A stretch of DNA of 64,000 nt from Lysobacter enzymogenes (GTDB lineage: Bacteria > Pseudomonadota > Gammaproteobacteria > Xanthomonadales > Xanthomonadaceae). The translations under genes were made by a program, and so were the position numbers. Location of the stretch: contig NZ_CP067396.1 in assembly GCF_023617245.1 (NCBI RefSeq), positions 2,294,001 through 2,358,000 of the forward strand, in the 5' to 3' direction. This document shows, piece by piece, positions 1-8,248 of the stretch (position 1 is its first letter; every line of letters begins with the position of its first letter). The notes below the pieces were generated by a model. It worked only from the letters and a program-made list of their open reading frames with translations, searched no databases and was not told the DNA's origin.

Positions 1-219
1 CGCGGCATAGGCATAAACCGCCACCGCCAGCATCAGCAGCGGGTGGGCGCAGTGCCGCAGAAAATCCAGCCGCGTCGTCGCTGCCGGCGTGACCGGGTCG
101 GCATTCGGTCCCGCGATAATCGCGGCGCCGGCCGCGGCGGCGCCGTCCTGCCCGGTCGCGTCACTCTCCTGTTGCGACGCAGCACGCGTTTCCAAAGTGT
201 GCTCTGATAATCCGTTCAT
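1..219 (-). CDS. N-terminal part of a putative membrane protein (cut by window edge)
   Basis: An open frame reads leftward from an ATG at 219 and is still open at base 1, giving 73 residues. The first ~45 residues are a polar, Ala/Gln-rich cytoplasmic-looking tail. A basic stretch follows, then a hydrophobic run of Leu, Met, Ala, Val and Tyr that looks like the start of a first membrane segment. A purine-rich GGAAAAAG lies just upstream of the ATG. No family can be named from this fragment. It is divergent from the ferredoxin reductase gene across about 540 bases that carry several GATAAT hexamers. Confidence 0.5.
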   Translation of the reverse strand, partial: MNGLSEHTLETRAASQQESDATGQDGAAAAGAAIIAGPNADPVTPAATTRLDFLRHCAHPLLMLAVAVYAYAA

Positions 220-758
220 TTTCTTTTTCCATTATCTTTCAGAAAATGAGCGGGCCGCCCCGTTTCGATAATGAGACCGCCGCCGCGCCGCGACCGGCGA
301 GCGCTCGGCGGTTTTTCGCAAGTCTCTGAATCCATTGGTGCAGGAGTTCCCGTCGAATCGCCCATGCGATCCTCCCGGCAGGCTGGTGGTGGTCGGCCCG
401 GTTATGCGCTCGCGCGCTCCGTGACGGCCGGACAGAGTGCTGCAGATAATGCCGGCGAATATTCGCGGCTAGGCCGCGGCGCCGTCAAAGGCGCAGGCCC
501 GATTATCCTGCGACGCGGATCATTCTTTGGAATATCCGTTTCCCTCCGGAAAAAATAATGTGCTGGTATTGCCCGGCCGTCGCGCCGCGCCCGCGTCGCG
601 GGCGCTGCGACCGCGACGGCCGTTAATTACCCGAGCGCGTCCGCACGATGACGCAGCGATTGCAGCCGCTGCCGCGCGGCGGGTCCGCTGCGGCGCGGAT
701 TCGCGCCCCGACCGCCGCTTCACCCCCATTGCGCCCCTTCCATGCAGGAGTCACCCAG
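220..758. other. Intergenic region, 539 bp, with scattered GATAAT hexamers
   Basis: No credible gene is seen; the short frames here lack family features. The stretch holds the divergent promoters of the flanking genes. GATAAT or its complement occurs at 231-236, 267-272, 445-450 and 502-507, with further copies at 206-211 and 115-120 inside the leftward gene. This is unexpected in such GC-rich DNA. Confidence 0.5.
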
Positions 759-1532
759 ATGCAGTTGGCGACCGAACGCGTCATCGAAGTCAGGCATTGG
801 AACGACAGCCTTTTCAGCTTCCGCACCACCCGCGACCCCGGCTTCCGCTTCGACAGCGGGCACTTCGTCATGGTCGGGCTGGAGATCGACGGCCGCCCGC
901 TGATGCGCGCCTACTCGATCGCCAGCGCGCACTACGAGGAACACCTGGAGTTCTTCAGCATCAAGGTGCCCGACGGCCCGCTGACCTCGCGCCTGCGCCA
1001 CATCGAGCTCGGCGACGAGATCCTGGTCAGCCGCCGGCCCACCGGCACGCTGGTGTTGAACGACCTCAACCCGGGCAAGCGCCTGTACCTGCTCGGCACC
1101 GGCACCGGGCTGGCGCCGTTCCTGAGCATCGTGCGCGACCCGGAGACCTACGAGCGCTTCGACACCGTGGTGCTCGCGCACGGCGTGCGCCGGATCGACG
1201 ACCTGGCCTACCAGCAGTTCATCGAGAGCGAACTGCCCAAGCACGAGTTCCTCGGCCCGCCGGTGCGGCAGCAACTGCGCTACTACCCGACGGTGACGCG
1301 CGAGCCGTTCCGCAACCAGGGCCGGCTCACCGACGCCATCGCTGCCGACACCATGACCCAGGCGCTCGGCCTGCCGCCGCTGGATCCGGCCGAAGACCGG
1401 GTGATGCTGTGCGGCAGCCCGCAGATGCTCGCCGACATCGCCGCGCTGCTCGACCAGCGCGGTTTCGCCGCTTCGCCGCGCACGCGCGAGCCGGGCGACT
1501 ACGTGATCGAGCGGGCCTTCGTCGAGAAGTGA
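759..1532 (+). CDS. fpr: Ferredoxin--NADP(+) reductase
   Basis: A 257-residue flavoprotein of the bacterial subclass that moves electrons between NADPH and ferredoxin or flavodoxin in the cytoplasm. The FAD-binding RAYS motif is at residues 50-53. The NADP-binding loop GTGTGLAPF spans 113-121, a CGSPQM motif follows near 217, and the chain ends in ERAFVEK, the C-terminal signature of this subclass. The ATG at 759 is chosen because GGAG sits 8 bases upstream (747-750) and the family begins here; an upstream in-frame ATG at 648 adds only low-complexity sequence. In other bacteria it supports oxidative-stress defence and iron-sulfur metabolism. No regulator site is evident. Confidence 0.93.
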   Translation: MQLATERVIEVRHWNDSLFSFRTTRDPGFRFDSGHFVMVGLEIDGRPLMRAYSIASAHYEEHLEFFSIKVPDGPLTSRLRHIELGDEILVSRRPTGTLVLNDLNPGKRLYLLGTGTGLAPFLSIVRDPETYERFDTVVLAHGVRRIDDLAYQQFIESELPKHEFLGPPVRQQLRYYPTVTREPFRNQGRLTDAIAADTMTQALGLPPLDPAEDRVMLCGSPQMLADIAALLDQRGFAASPRTREPGDYVIERAFVEK

Positions 1533-1752
1533 GCCGGCGCGGCGGGGCAGGGCGCGGCGATACGCGATCGCGGCCGGGTCGCACGCGCGCCCGCTGCATC
1601 GGTTCCGATGCCGATGCGATGCGCGCTTCGCCTCGGCGCGGCTTCGCTGGCGGCCTGCGCTCGTAGAAGCGTTCGCATCCACCTCTTTTTCGGCCGCCAA
1701 GGCGGCTCCATCCATTCACGCGGCCGCCGAGCCGGCCGCTCAGGACCCGCAC

Positions 1753-2694
1753 ATGAGCTCCCCCACTGCCTCACCGGTTTCCGCCTTGCCGGTTTCGTTG
1801 ATAGGCGCGCCGACCGACGTCGGCGCCGGCGACCGCGGCGCGCGCCTGGGCCCGGAGGCCCTGCGCATCGCCGGATTGCGCGAAGCGCTGCACGGACTCG
1901 GCCTGGACGTCGCCGACCGCGGCAACCTCGACGGCCCGCCCAACCCCTGGACCGGACCGGTCGACGGCTATCGCCATCTCGATGAAGTCATCGCCTGGAA
2001 CCGCCAGGTGATGAACGCCGTGTCCGCCGAACTCGGCCTGGGCCGCATGCCGATCCTGCTCGGCGGCGACCACTGCCTGGGCCTGGGCTCGATCACCGCG
2101 GTCGCCCAGCACTGCCGCGCGCACGGCAAGAAGCTGCGCGTGCTGTGGCTGGACGCGCACGCCGACTTCAACACCAACGACATCACCCCGAGCGGCAACC
2201 TGCACGGCATGCCGGTGGCCTGCCTGATCGGCCTGGGCCCGCGCGAACTGACCCACCTCGGCGGCGAAGCGCCGGCGATGCAGGCCGGGCAGATGCGCCA
2301 GATCGGCACGCGCTCGGTCGACGCCGGCGAGAAGCAACTGATCCGCCGCCACGGCCTGCCGGTGTACGACATGCGCCGGATCGGCGATCTCGGCATCAAG
2401 CGGGTGATGGAGGACGCGCTGGCCGACCTCGACGAGGACACCCACCTGCACGTGAGCTTCGACGTCGACTTCCTCGACCCGACCATCGCCCCCGGCGTCG
2501 GCACCGGCGTCGCCGGCGGCCCGAACTACCGCGAAGCGCAACTGGCGATGGAGATGATCGCCGAGAGCGGGCGCATGGGCTCGCTGGACATCGTCGAACT
2601 CAACCCGATCCTCGACCGCGACAACGCCACCGCGCTGATCGCGATCGATTTGGTCGAGAGCCTGTTCGGCAAGTCGACGCTGGTGCGCGACTGA
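1753..2694 (+). CDS. rocF: Arginase
   Basis: A 313-residue ureohydrolase that splits arginine into ornithine and urea. All manganese-binding signatures are present: GGDH at 104-107, DAHAD at 134-138 and SFDVDFLDP around 235-243. The spacing and the N-terminal IGAPTDVGAGDRGARLGP stretch fit arginase better than agmatinase or formiminoglutamase. The ATG at 1753 has only a weak ribosome site. It follows fpr by 220 bases with no shared function evident and is probably transcribed alone. Substrate specificity is assigned from motifs only. Confidence 0.9.
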   Translation: MSSPTASPVSALPVSLIGAPTDVGAGDRGARLGPEALRIAGLREALHGLGLDVADRGNLDGPPNPWTGPVDGYRHLDEVIAWNRQVMNAVSAELGLGRMPILLGGDHCLGLGSITAVAQHCRAHGKKLRVLWLDAHADFNTNDITPSGNLHGMPVACLIGLGPRELTHLGGEAPAMQAGQMRQIGTRSVDAGEKQLIRRHGLPVYDMRRIGDLGIKRVMEDALADLDEDTHLHVSFDVDFLDPTIAPGVGTGVAGGPNYREAQLAMEMIAESGRMGSLDIVELNPILDRDNATALIAIDLVESLFGKSTLVRD

Positions 2695-2732
2695 GCGTGG
2701 GGCGCCGCGGCCCGATCAGCCACTGAGTTGTC

Positions 2733-3200
2733 GTGGGAGGGCCTTCAGGCCCGATGCTCTTGTGCCAGATCGCCATGACCTGAGCGAAAAGCATCGGGAC
2801 TGAAGTCCCTCCCACTAAAGCGGTGAAGCTCCTGCCAGTCAGGCGCCGCGGGCCTCAGGCATCCGAGCTGTCGTGGGAGGGCCTTAAGGCCCGGCGCTCT
2901 TGTTTCAGATCGCCATGATCTGATCGGAAAGCGTCGGGACTGAAGTCCCTCCCACAAAAGCGGCGAAGTCCCTCCGATAGAAGCGCCGCAGGCCGAGGAC
3001 ATCCGGGTTGTTGTGGGAGGGCCTTAAGGCCCGACGCTCTTGTTTCAGATCGCCATGACCTGAGCGAAAAGCATCGGGACTGAAGTCCCTCCCACGAAAG
3101 CGGTGAAGCTCCTGCCGGACAAGCGCCGCAGGTCGAGGGCATCCGGGCTGTTGTGGGAGGGCCTTTAGGCCCGACGCTCTTGTGCCAGATCGCCGCGCTC
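2733..3200. repeat. Tandem array of 140-bp units, each holding a paired extragenic palindrome
   Basis: The motif GTGGGAGGGCCTTNAGGCCC starts at 2733, 2873, 3013 and 3153, an exact 140-bp period. In the first three units it is followed ~58 bases later by an inverted partner ending in GTCCCTCCCAC (2791-2815, 2931-2955, 3071-3095). A linker rich in GCGCCGCAGG and GAGGGCATCCG then follows. The fourth unit has only the left half. Units differ by scattered substitutions, so the array is not brand new. It lies between arginase and a TonB-dependent receptor. Confidence 0.93.
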
Positions 3201-3246
3201 CTGCGCCCTCGGCGCAAATCGCGACCCACCAACACCCATCCCCACT

Positions 3247-3266
3247 TTGCGAACGTTCGTTCGCAA
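3247..3266. promoter_or_regulatory. Candidate operator, perfect 8-bp inverted repeat
   Basis: TTGCGAAC and its exact complement GTTCGCAA are separated by GTTC. The element lies 265 bases before the TonB-dependent receptor start, just after the tandem repeat array. Shape and size resemble sites for TetR-type dimers. No such regulator is encoded nearby, so the role is a guess. Confidence 0.4.
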
Positions 3267-3530
3267 CATCGTCGAAAATTACTTGCCGACACAACGGTGC
3301 TGCGACGCCGCATGACGCCTGCGCGCAGCGTGCTAGTTTTCCGCCCATCCTGCTTCCCGCGTAGCCCGGCCGCCTTCCCCCGCCGATCGCGTATACGTCG
3401 AGGACGCACCGCGCCGGGGACCGCGCGGAGTCGCGCGCGGCAGCGCGCGCCGATACCGCCAGACATCGAAGTCCAACGTTGGAATCCAGCGTTTTTCGTA
3501 GGAAACGTCGTCACAAGAGGGGAATGCCTG

Positions 3531-6053
3531 ATGATCGCTCGCTCGCCGGGTCGCAAGACCTTGTCGTTCGCCGTCGCCCTGAGCCTGGCCGCGTCCGCCG
3601 CCGCGCACGCGCAGCAGTCCGCGCCGGCGCAGGAGGACGAGGCCAAGACCTTGGCCGGCCTCACCGTCACCGCGCAAAAACGCGAGGAGGCGATGCAGGA
3701 CGTGCCGATCTCGATCACCGCCTTGCCCGAGCAACTGCTGCAGGACACCGGCGTGCGCGACATCAAGGACGTGCAGTTGCTGGTGCCCGGCCTGACCGTC
3801 AGCAGCACCCAGAGCGAAGTGCAGACGGTGGCGCGCATCCGCGGCATCGGCACGGTCGGCGACAACGCCGGCCTGGAATCCTCGGTCGGCGTGGTCGTCG
3901 ACGGCGTGTACCGCCCGCGCAACGGCGTGGGCTTCGGCGACCTCGGCGAGATCGAGCGGATCGAAGTGCTCAAGGGCCCGCAGGGCACGGTGTTCGGCAA
4001 GAACACCTCGGCCGGCGTCATCAACGTCATCACCCGCCGCCCGGACTACAACACCAAGGTCGAGGGCGAGCTGACCATCGGCGACTACGGCGCGGTCGGC
4101 GCGGCCGGTTCGTTCAACACCGCGCTCGGCGAAAACGCCGCGTTCCGCATCTACGGCGCCAAGCGCAAGCGCGACGGCTTCACCGACGTCGAAGTCGGCC
4201 GCGGCCCGCGCGCCGAGCGCGAGGACGGCGACCAGAACTTCCACACCCTGCGCGGCCAACTGTTGTTCGAGCCGACCGAGAACCTCGACATCAACCTGAT
4301 CGCCGACTTCAGCAGCCGCGAGGAAAACTGCTGCGTCGGCCTGACCACGGTGCGCGGACCGACCGCGGCGATCGTCAACGCGCTCGCCGGCGGCACCGGC
4401 GTGGCGCCGGTGGCCGATCCGTTCGCGCGCCGCGCCTGGAGCAACCGGCCGACCACCCAGGACATCAAGGACAAGGGCGTTTCGGCCGAGATCAACTGGA
4501 TCACCCCGTGGTTCGGCGGCGCCACGCTGACCTCGATCACCGCCGCGCGCGACTGGCAGGCGATCAACGGCCTGGACTTCGATTTCTCCACCGCCGACAT
4601 GATCTACCGCAACGCCGATCCGGACGAATCCTTCACCGGCTTCAAGCAGTTCAGCCAGGAACTGCGCCTGACCGGTTCCACCGACAAGCTCGACTGGATG
4701 GTCGGCCTGTTCTATGCCGACGAAGACCTCAAGCGCAACGATTCCTACAGCCTCGGCGCCGCCTACGAGCCATACCTGTCGACCGCGGTGCTGAGCCAGA
4801 TCGCCGCGCGCTTCCCGGCCGGCGTGGTCAACACCGCCAACGCCGCGACCTTCCTGTCGCAGGCGTCCGGGCGTCCGTTCGGCACCGCCTTCACCGGCCT
4901 CGGCGCGCTCGACCGCTACAAGCAGAACAGCACCAGCGTGGCGTTGTTCACCAACAACACCTGGCACGTCACCGACCAGCTCGACCTGACCCTGGGCCTG
5001 CGCTACACCAAGGAGAACAAGGAGCTCGACTCGGTCTACAGCAACCCCAACGGCGGCGTCGGCTGCGGCGCGGGCCTGGCCAATCCGGCGCGGGTGGGGC
5101 AGGCGCTGGCCGCGCGCGGCGTGCCGCTGGCGGCGATCAACGCGCTGGTGCCGCAGGTGCTCGGCTTCATGTGCCTGCCGTGGGCCAACACCCTGCACAA
5201 CGGCCGGGCGACCCACCAGGAGCGCGACGAGAAGGAATGGTCGGGCACGTTCAAGGCCGCGTACCGCTGGAACGAGCACGTCATGGGCTACGCCTCGGCC
5301 GCGCGCGGCTACAAGGCCGGCGGCTTCAACCTCGACCGGGTGCAGTCCTCCAACGGCCTGTCGGCGGGCACCGCCGGCATCACCCCGGTCAACGACACCT
5401 CGTTCCCGGGCGAGTTCGTCGACAGCTACGAGCTCGGCGCCAAGACCACCTGGGCCGGCGGCAACCTGCTGCTCAACGCGACCTTGTTCCACCAGACCTA
5501 CAGCGACTTCCAGCTCAACAGCTTCCTCGGCACGAGCTTCGTGGTGCGCTCGATTCCGGAAGTGGTGTCGCAGGGCATCGACACCGAAGTGCTGTGGCAG
5601 ACCGGGATCAAGGGCCTGATGCTGCAGGGCGGGGTGATGTACGCCGACACCAAGTACGGCAACGATCCCTTGCCCGATGCCGACCTGGCCAAGCTGCCCG
5701 GCGCGCGCGCCAGCTTCGCCCCGCTGTGGTCGGCTTCGGCCGCGGTGACCTACCAATGGGACTTCGGCCCCGACCTGGTCGGCCGCTTCAACATCGGCGC
5801 CAAGTATTCCTCCGACTACAACACCGGCTCCGACCTCGACCCGGAAAAGGGCCAGGAGGCCTACACCGTGGTCAACGCGCGCCTGGGCGTCGGCGCCAAG
5901 AACCGCCGCTGGATGGTCGAGGCCTGGGCGATGAACCTGTTCGACGAGGAATACAAGCAGGTCGGCTTCGACGCCCCGTTGCAGACCGGTTCGTGGAACG
6001 CCTTCCTCGGCGCGCCGCGCACCTACGGGGTGACCTTGCGGGTCAGCTACTGA
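3531..6053 (+). CDS. TonB-dependent receptor
   Basis: An outer-membrane receptor of 840 residues that would import a scarce ligand using TonB/ExbBD energy. A signal peptide ends near residue 28 at AAAHAQQ. A short linker and the TonB-box-like region LAGLTVTAQKREE follow, then the plug domain (about 50-165, with PQGTVFGKNTSAGVINVITRRP), and a long beta-barrel ending in an aromatic C-terminus. The LTVTAQKREE style is typical of receptors of unknown ligand in xanthomonads, sphingomonads and Caulobacter. The ATG at 3531 is chosen for its signal peptide and the AGGGGA upstream; the frame is open further left without coding character. No substrate gene lies beside it. Confidence 0.9.
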   Translation: MIARSPGRKTLSFAVALSLAASAAAHAQQSAPAQEDEAKTLAGLTVTAQKREEAMQDVPISITALPEQLLQDTGVRDIKDVQLLVPGLTVSSTQSEVQTVARIRGIGTVGDNAGLESSVGVVVDGVYRPRNGVGFGDLGEIERIEVLKGPQGTVFGKNTSAGVINVITRRPDYNTKVEGELTIGDYGAVGAAGSFNTALGENAAFRIYGAKRKRDGFTDVEVGRGPRAEREDGDQNFHTLRGQLLFEPTENLDINLIADFSSREENCCVGLTTVRGPTAAIVNALAGGTGVAPVADPFARRAWSNRPTTQDIKDKGVSAEINWITPWFGGATLTSITAARDWQAINGLDFDFSTADMIYRNADPDESFTGFKQFSQELRLTGSTDKLDWMVGLFYADEDLKRNDSYSLGAAYEPYLSTAVLSQIAARFPAGVVNTANAATFLSQASGRPFGTAFTGLGALDRYKQNSTSVALFTNNTWHVTDQLDLTLGLRYTKENKELDSVYSNPNGGVGCGAGLANPARVGQALAARGVPLAAINALVPQVLGFMCLPWANTLHNGRATHQERDEKEWSGTFKAAYRWNEHVMGYASAARGYKAGGFNLDRVQSSNGLSAGTAGITPVNDTSFPGEFVDSYELGAKTTWAGGNLLLNATLFHQTYSDFQLNSFLGTSFVVRSIPEVVSQGIDTEVLWQTGIKGLMLQGGVMYADTKYGNDPLPDADLAKLPGARASFAPLWSASAAVTYQWDFGPDLVGRFNIGAKYSSDYNTGSDLDPEKGQEAYTVVNARLGVGAKNRRWMVEAWAMNLFDEEYKQVGFDAPLQTGSWNAFLGAPRTYGVTLRVSY

Positions 6054-6160
6054 TCCGAACCGAGGCGACGGCGGCCGTGCGCGACAGGCGCGCGGCCGCC
6101 GTCGTCGTTGTATTGGGGGGCGTACGGGCCTCGTCGTTGCGCCGCGAACGGCGACCCCGC

Positions 6161-6235
6161 GGTCGCGGCTCGCGCCGCTCCTACAGGGCGAGCCGCGGCA
6201 CGCGATCCGACTGTAGGAACGGCGCAAGCCGCGAC
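6161..6235. repeat. Paired extragenic palindrome, GTAG family
   Basis: An inverted copy GGTCGCGGCTCGCGCCGCTC... (6161-6186) faces a direct copy CTGTAGGAACGGCGCAAGCC... (6211-6235). GTAG-headed palindromes of this kind are known as REP elements in xanthomonads and pseudomonads. The pair fills the gap between the receptor and the next gene. Confidence 0.8.
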
Positions 6236-6365
6236 GCGGCCATCGCAATCGCCGAGGCGCCCACCGCGGCCGGCGTCGTCACCGCGCCCTTGCCGGCAGC
6301 GCCCGCACCGTCCAACCGTCCAACCCGGCAAAGCCCGCGTCCCCACGCCCGTTATAGTGGCGCCC

Positions 6366-6890
6366 ATGAGCGCCCACACCCCCGCCATCGCCCCCGCCGA
6401 CAGCACCGACGCCGCCCTGGATGCCCTGGCCGCCCGCATCGGCGAAACCGCCCGCCGCAACCACCACATGCTGGTCACCGCCGAGAGCTGCACCGGCGGC
6501 TGGATCGCCAAGACCCTGACCGACATCGCCGGTTCCTCGGCCTGGTTCGAGTGCGGCCTAGTCGCCTACAGCTACGAGGCCAAGCAGGCGCTGCTGAGCG
6601 TGCGCCCGCAGACGCTGGAACAGCACGGCGCGGTCAGCCGCGAAACCGTGATCGAGATGGTCTCCGGCGCCCTGGCCAACACCGGCGCGACCCTCGCCGT
6701 CGCGGTCACCGGCATCGCCGGCCCCGGCGGCGGCACCGAGGACAAGCCGGTCGGCACGGTCTGGGTCGCCTGGAAGCGGCGCGGCGGCTACCCGCGCGCC
6801 GAAGCTTTCCACTTCGACGGCGACCGCGAAGCGGTGCGGCGCCAGACCGTCGCCGCGGCATTGCAAGGCCTGGAAACGCTGGCGTCCTGA
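6366..6890 (+). CDS. pncC: Nicotinamide-nucleotide amidohydrolase (CinA C-terminal type)
   Basis: A 174-residue single-domain protein matching the C-terminal domain of CinA, which deamidates nicotinamide mononucleotide to nicotinate mononucleotide in pyridine-nucleotide salvage. Visible family motifs are TAESCTGGWIAKTLTDIAG (~36-54), SYEAKQ, GAVSRETV and VTGIAGPGGGTEDKPVGTVW. The ATG at 6366 fits the family length of ~165 residues; the upstream extension is not conserved-looking. In xanthomonads and Pseudomonas such a gene precedes lexA/recA, as here. It is not the full-length CinA, which carries an extra N-terminal domain. Confidence 0.88.
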   Translation: MSAHTPAIAPADSTDAALDALAARIGETARRNHHMLVTAESCTGGWIAKTLTDIAGSSAWFECGLVAYSYEAKQALLSVRPQTLEQHGAVSRETVIEMVSGALANTGATLAVAVTGIAGPGGGTEDKPVGTVWVAWKRRGGYPRAEAFHFDGDREAVRRQTVAAALQGLETLAS

Positions 6891-6919
6891 GACAAACGGT
6901 GCCGGCTCCGCCGTCCTCC

Positions 6920-7055
6920 TGTAGGAGCGGCGCAAGCTGCGACCACGCGCTGGCAGATCGCCGCGCACACGCAAACCAGCGCCGACCCCTTCAGCCGCCC
7001 CGACCCGACGTCGCCCCGCGATCCCCCTGTAGGAGCGGCGCAAGCCGCGACCGCG
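6920..7055. repeat. Two direct GTAG-family palindromes in tandem
   Basis: CTGTAGGAGCGGCGCAAGC occurs with its GTAG at 6921 and again at 7029, each followed by a CGACC stretch and then CAGATCGCCGCG. The shared tail outside the palindrome shows that a unit of about 108 bp was duplicated. They lie between two convergent genes. Confidence 0.75.
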
Positions 7056-7186
7056 CCCCGACAGATCGCCGCGAACCCGTAACGCAGCGACCACCGAGCA
7101 GACAACTGCGGCACCCCAGTTCCCGCAACGGCCGCATCGCGGCCCGCGTCGCTCCTGCAACGCGCCTCCGCCGCAATCGCGCCCGC

Positions 7187-8128
7187 TCACTCCAGCGAAA
7201 GCTCCCAGACCTGCCCAACCAGATCGTGGCCGAAGCTGCGGTGCCGGTTCTCTTCGACCAGCACGAACCCGAAGCCCTCGTAGATGCGCCGCGCCGCCAC
7301 CAGGATGTCGTTGGTCCACAAGCGTATGCGCGGATAACCGGCCGCACGGGCGAAGTCGATGCAGGTCTCCACCAGCCGCCGGCCCACGCCCAGCCCGCGC
7401 GCGCGCGGATCGACCAACAGGCAGCGCAGCTGCGCGATCCGCGCATCGTCGGCGTTGGCGGCCACGAACACGCAGCCGACCCGCTCGCCGTCGATCTCGG
7501 CGATCCAGCAGCGCTCGCGCGCCGGATCGCGGCCGCTCGCGAACTGCGCGAACAGCGTCGCCACCAGCGTCTCGAACTCCGCGTTCCAGCCGTACTCGTC
7601 GGCATACAGACGGGCGTGGCGCTCGATCGCCCAGCCGATGTCGCCGATCGCCTGCTCGCGCACGCGCAAGCGCTGCGGCGCCGGCAGCGCATGCGGGGTC
7701 AGCGCGCGCTCGGCCTCGGCGATCGCGCGCAGCAGGCGGTCGCGGTCGAGCGCGGACAGGGTCTCCAGCATCGCCGCGGTGGTCCGGTGCGAGCTGCGGT
7801 CGAGTCCGGCGAAGGTCTCGCGGCCGCGCGCGGTCAGGCTCAGCGCGAAGCTGCGCGCATCGTGTTCGCTGCGCGCCTTGGCGACCAGGCCGGCGTCGAC
7901 GAAACCCTGCACGATCCGGCTCAGGTAGCCCGCGTCCAGCCCCAGCGTCTCGCCGATTTCGCGCGCCGCGACCGGCTCGCGCTGGGCCAGTTCGAACAGC
8001 ACCCGCGCCTGGGTCAGGGTGAACGGACTGTCGAGCAGGTCTTCGCGCAGCACATCGATGCGGCGGGTGTAGAAGCGGTTGAAGGCGCGGACGGCGTCGA
8101 CCTGGGCGGCTTCGATTTCGGTGGCCAT
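7187..8128 (-). CDS. MarR-family regulator fused to a GNAT acetyltransferase
   Basis: A 313-residue two-domain protein. Residues ~1-145 form a MarR winged helix, with FTLTQARVLFELAQ, the recognition region LGLDAGYLSRIVQGF and the wing SEHDARSFALSLT. Residues ~160-313 form a GNAT domain with the acetyl-CoA loop RGLGVGRRL beginning at 244 and the late motif IYEGFGFVLVEE. The fusion is a known architecture, but its acetyl acceptor is generally unknown. It is divergent from lexA, and a perfect palindrome TTGACTGAGTCAA lies 50 bases upstream of its start, a plausible autoregulatory site. Confidence 0.88.
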   Translation of the reverse strand: MATEIEAAQVDAVRAFNRFYTRRIDVLREDLLDSPFTLTQARVLFELAQREPVAAREIGETLGLDAGYLSRIVQGFVDAGLVAKARSEHDARSFALSLTARGRETFAGLDRSSHRTTAAMLETLSALDRDRLLRAIAEAERALTPHALPAPQRLRVREQAIGDIGWAIERHARLYADEYGWNAEFETLVATLFAQFASGRDPARERCWIAEIDGERVGCVFVAANADDARIAQLRCLLVDPRARGLGVGRRLVETCIDFARAAGYPRIRLWTNDILVAARRIYEGFGFVLVEENRHRSFGHDLVGQVWELSLE

Positions 8129-8177
8129 GGCGGGCGGCTCGGTGGGCGGGGGCGGAACCGCAGCCTGCGAGAGTTAT

Positions 8178-8190
8178 TTGACTGAGTCAA
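8178..8190. promoter_or_regulatory. Candidate MarR operator
   Basis: TTGACT-G-AGTCAA is a perfect palindrome with 6-bp arms in the divergent MarR-GNAT/lexA promoter region. MarR proteins commonly bind such short palindromes in their own promoter. It is 38 bases from the LexA box and does not overlap it. Confidence 0.5.
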
Positions 8191-8227
8191 TCAATTGCCG
8201 GACGAACGGCCTTGCCCGCCCTGGTTG

Positions 8228-8246
8228 TTAGTAGTAATACTACTAA
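8228..8246. promoter_or_regulatory. LexA box (SOS operator)
   Basis: TTAGTAGTAATACTACTAA is a perfect 9-1-9 palindrome ending two bases before the lexA start codon. It matches the published xanthomonad LexA site TTAG-N6-TACTA. This position so close to the ATG would block lexA transcription directly. Confidence 0.92.
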
Positions 8247-8248
8247 CC

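Noticed and set aside
2733..3200. CRISPR array
   Set aside because: The repeats are 140 bp apart with similar linkers rather than unique spacers, repeats are palindromic extragenic elements, and no cas genes are present.
3479..8185. A 1568-residue open frame on the plus strand across the first TonB receptor and beyond
   Set aside because: It is Arg/Pro-rich shadow sequence caused by high GC, out of frame with the receptor, the CinA-type gene and the opposite-strand MarR-GNAT gene, all of which have clear families.
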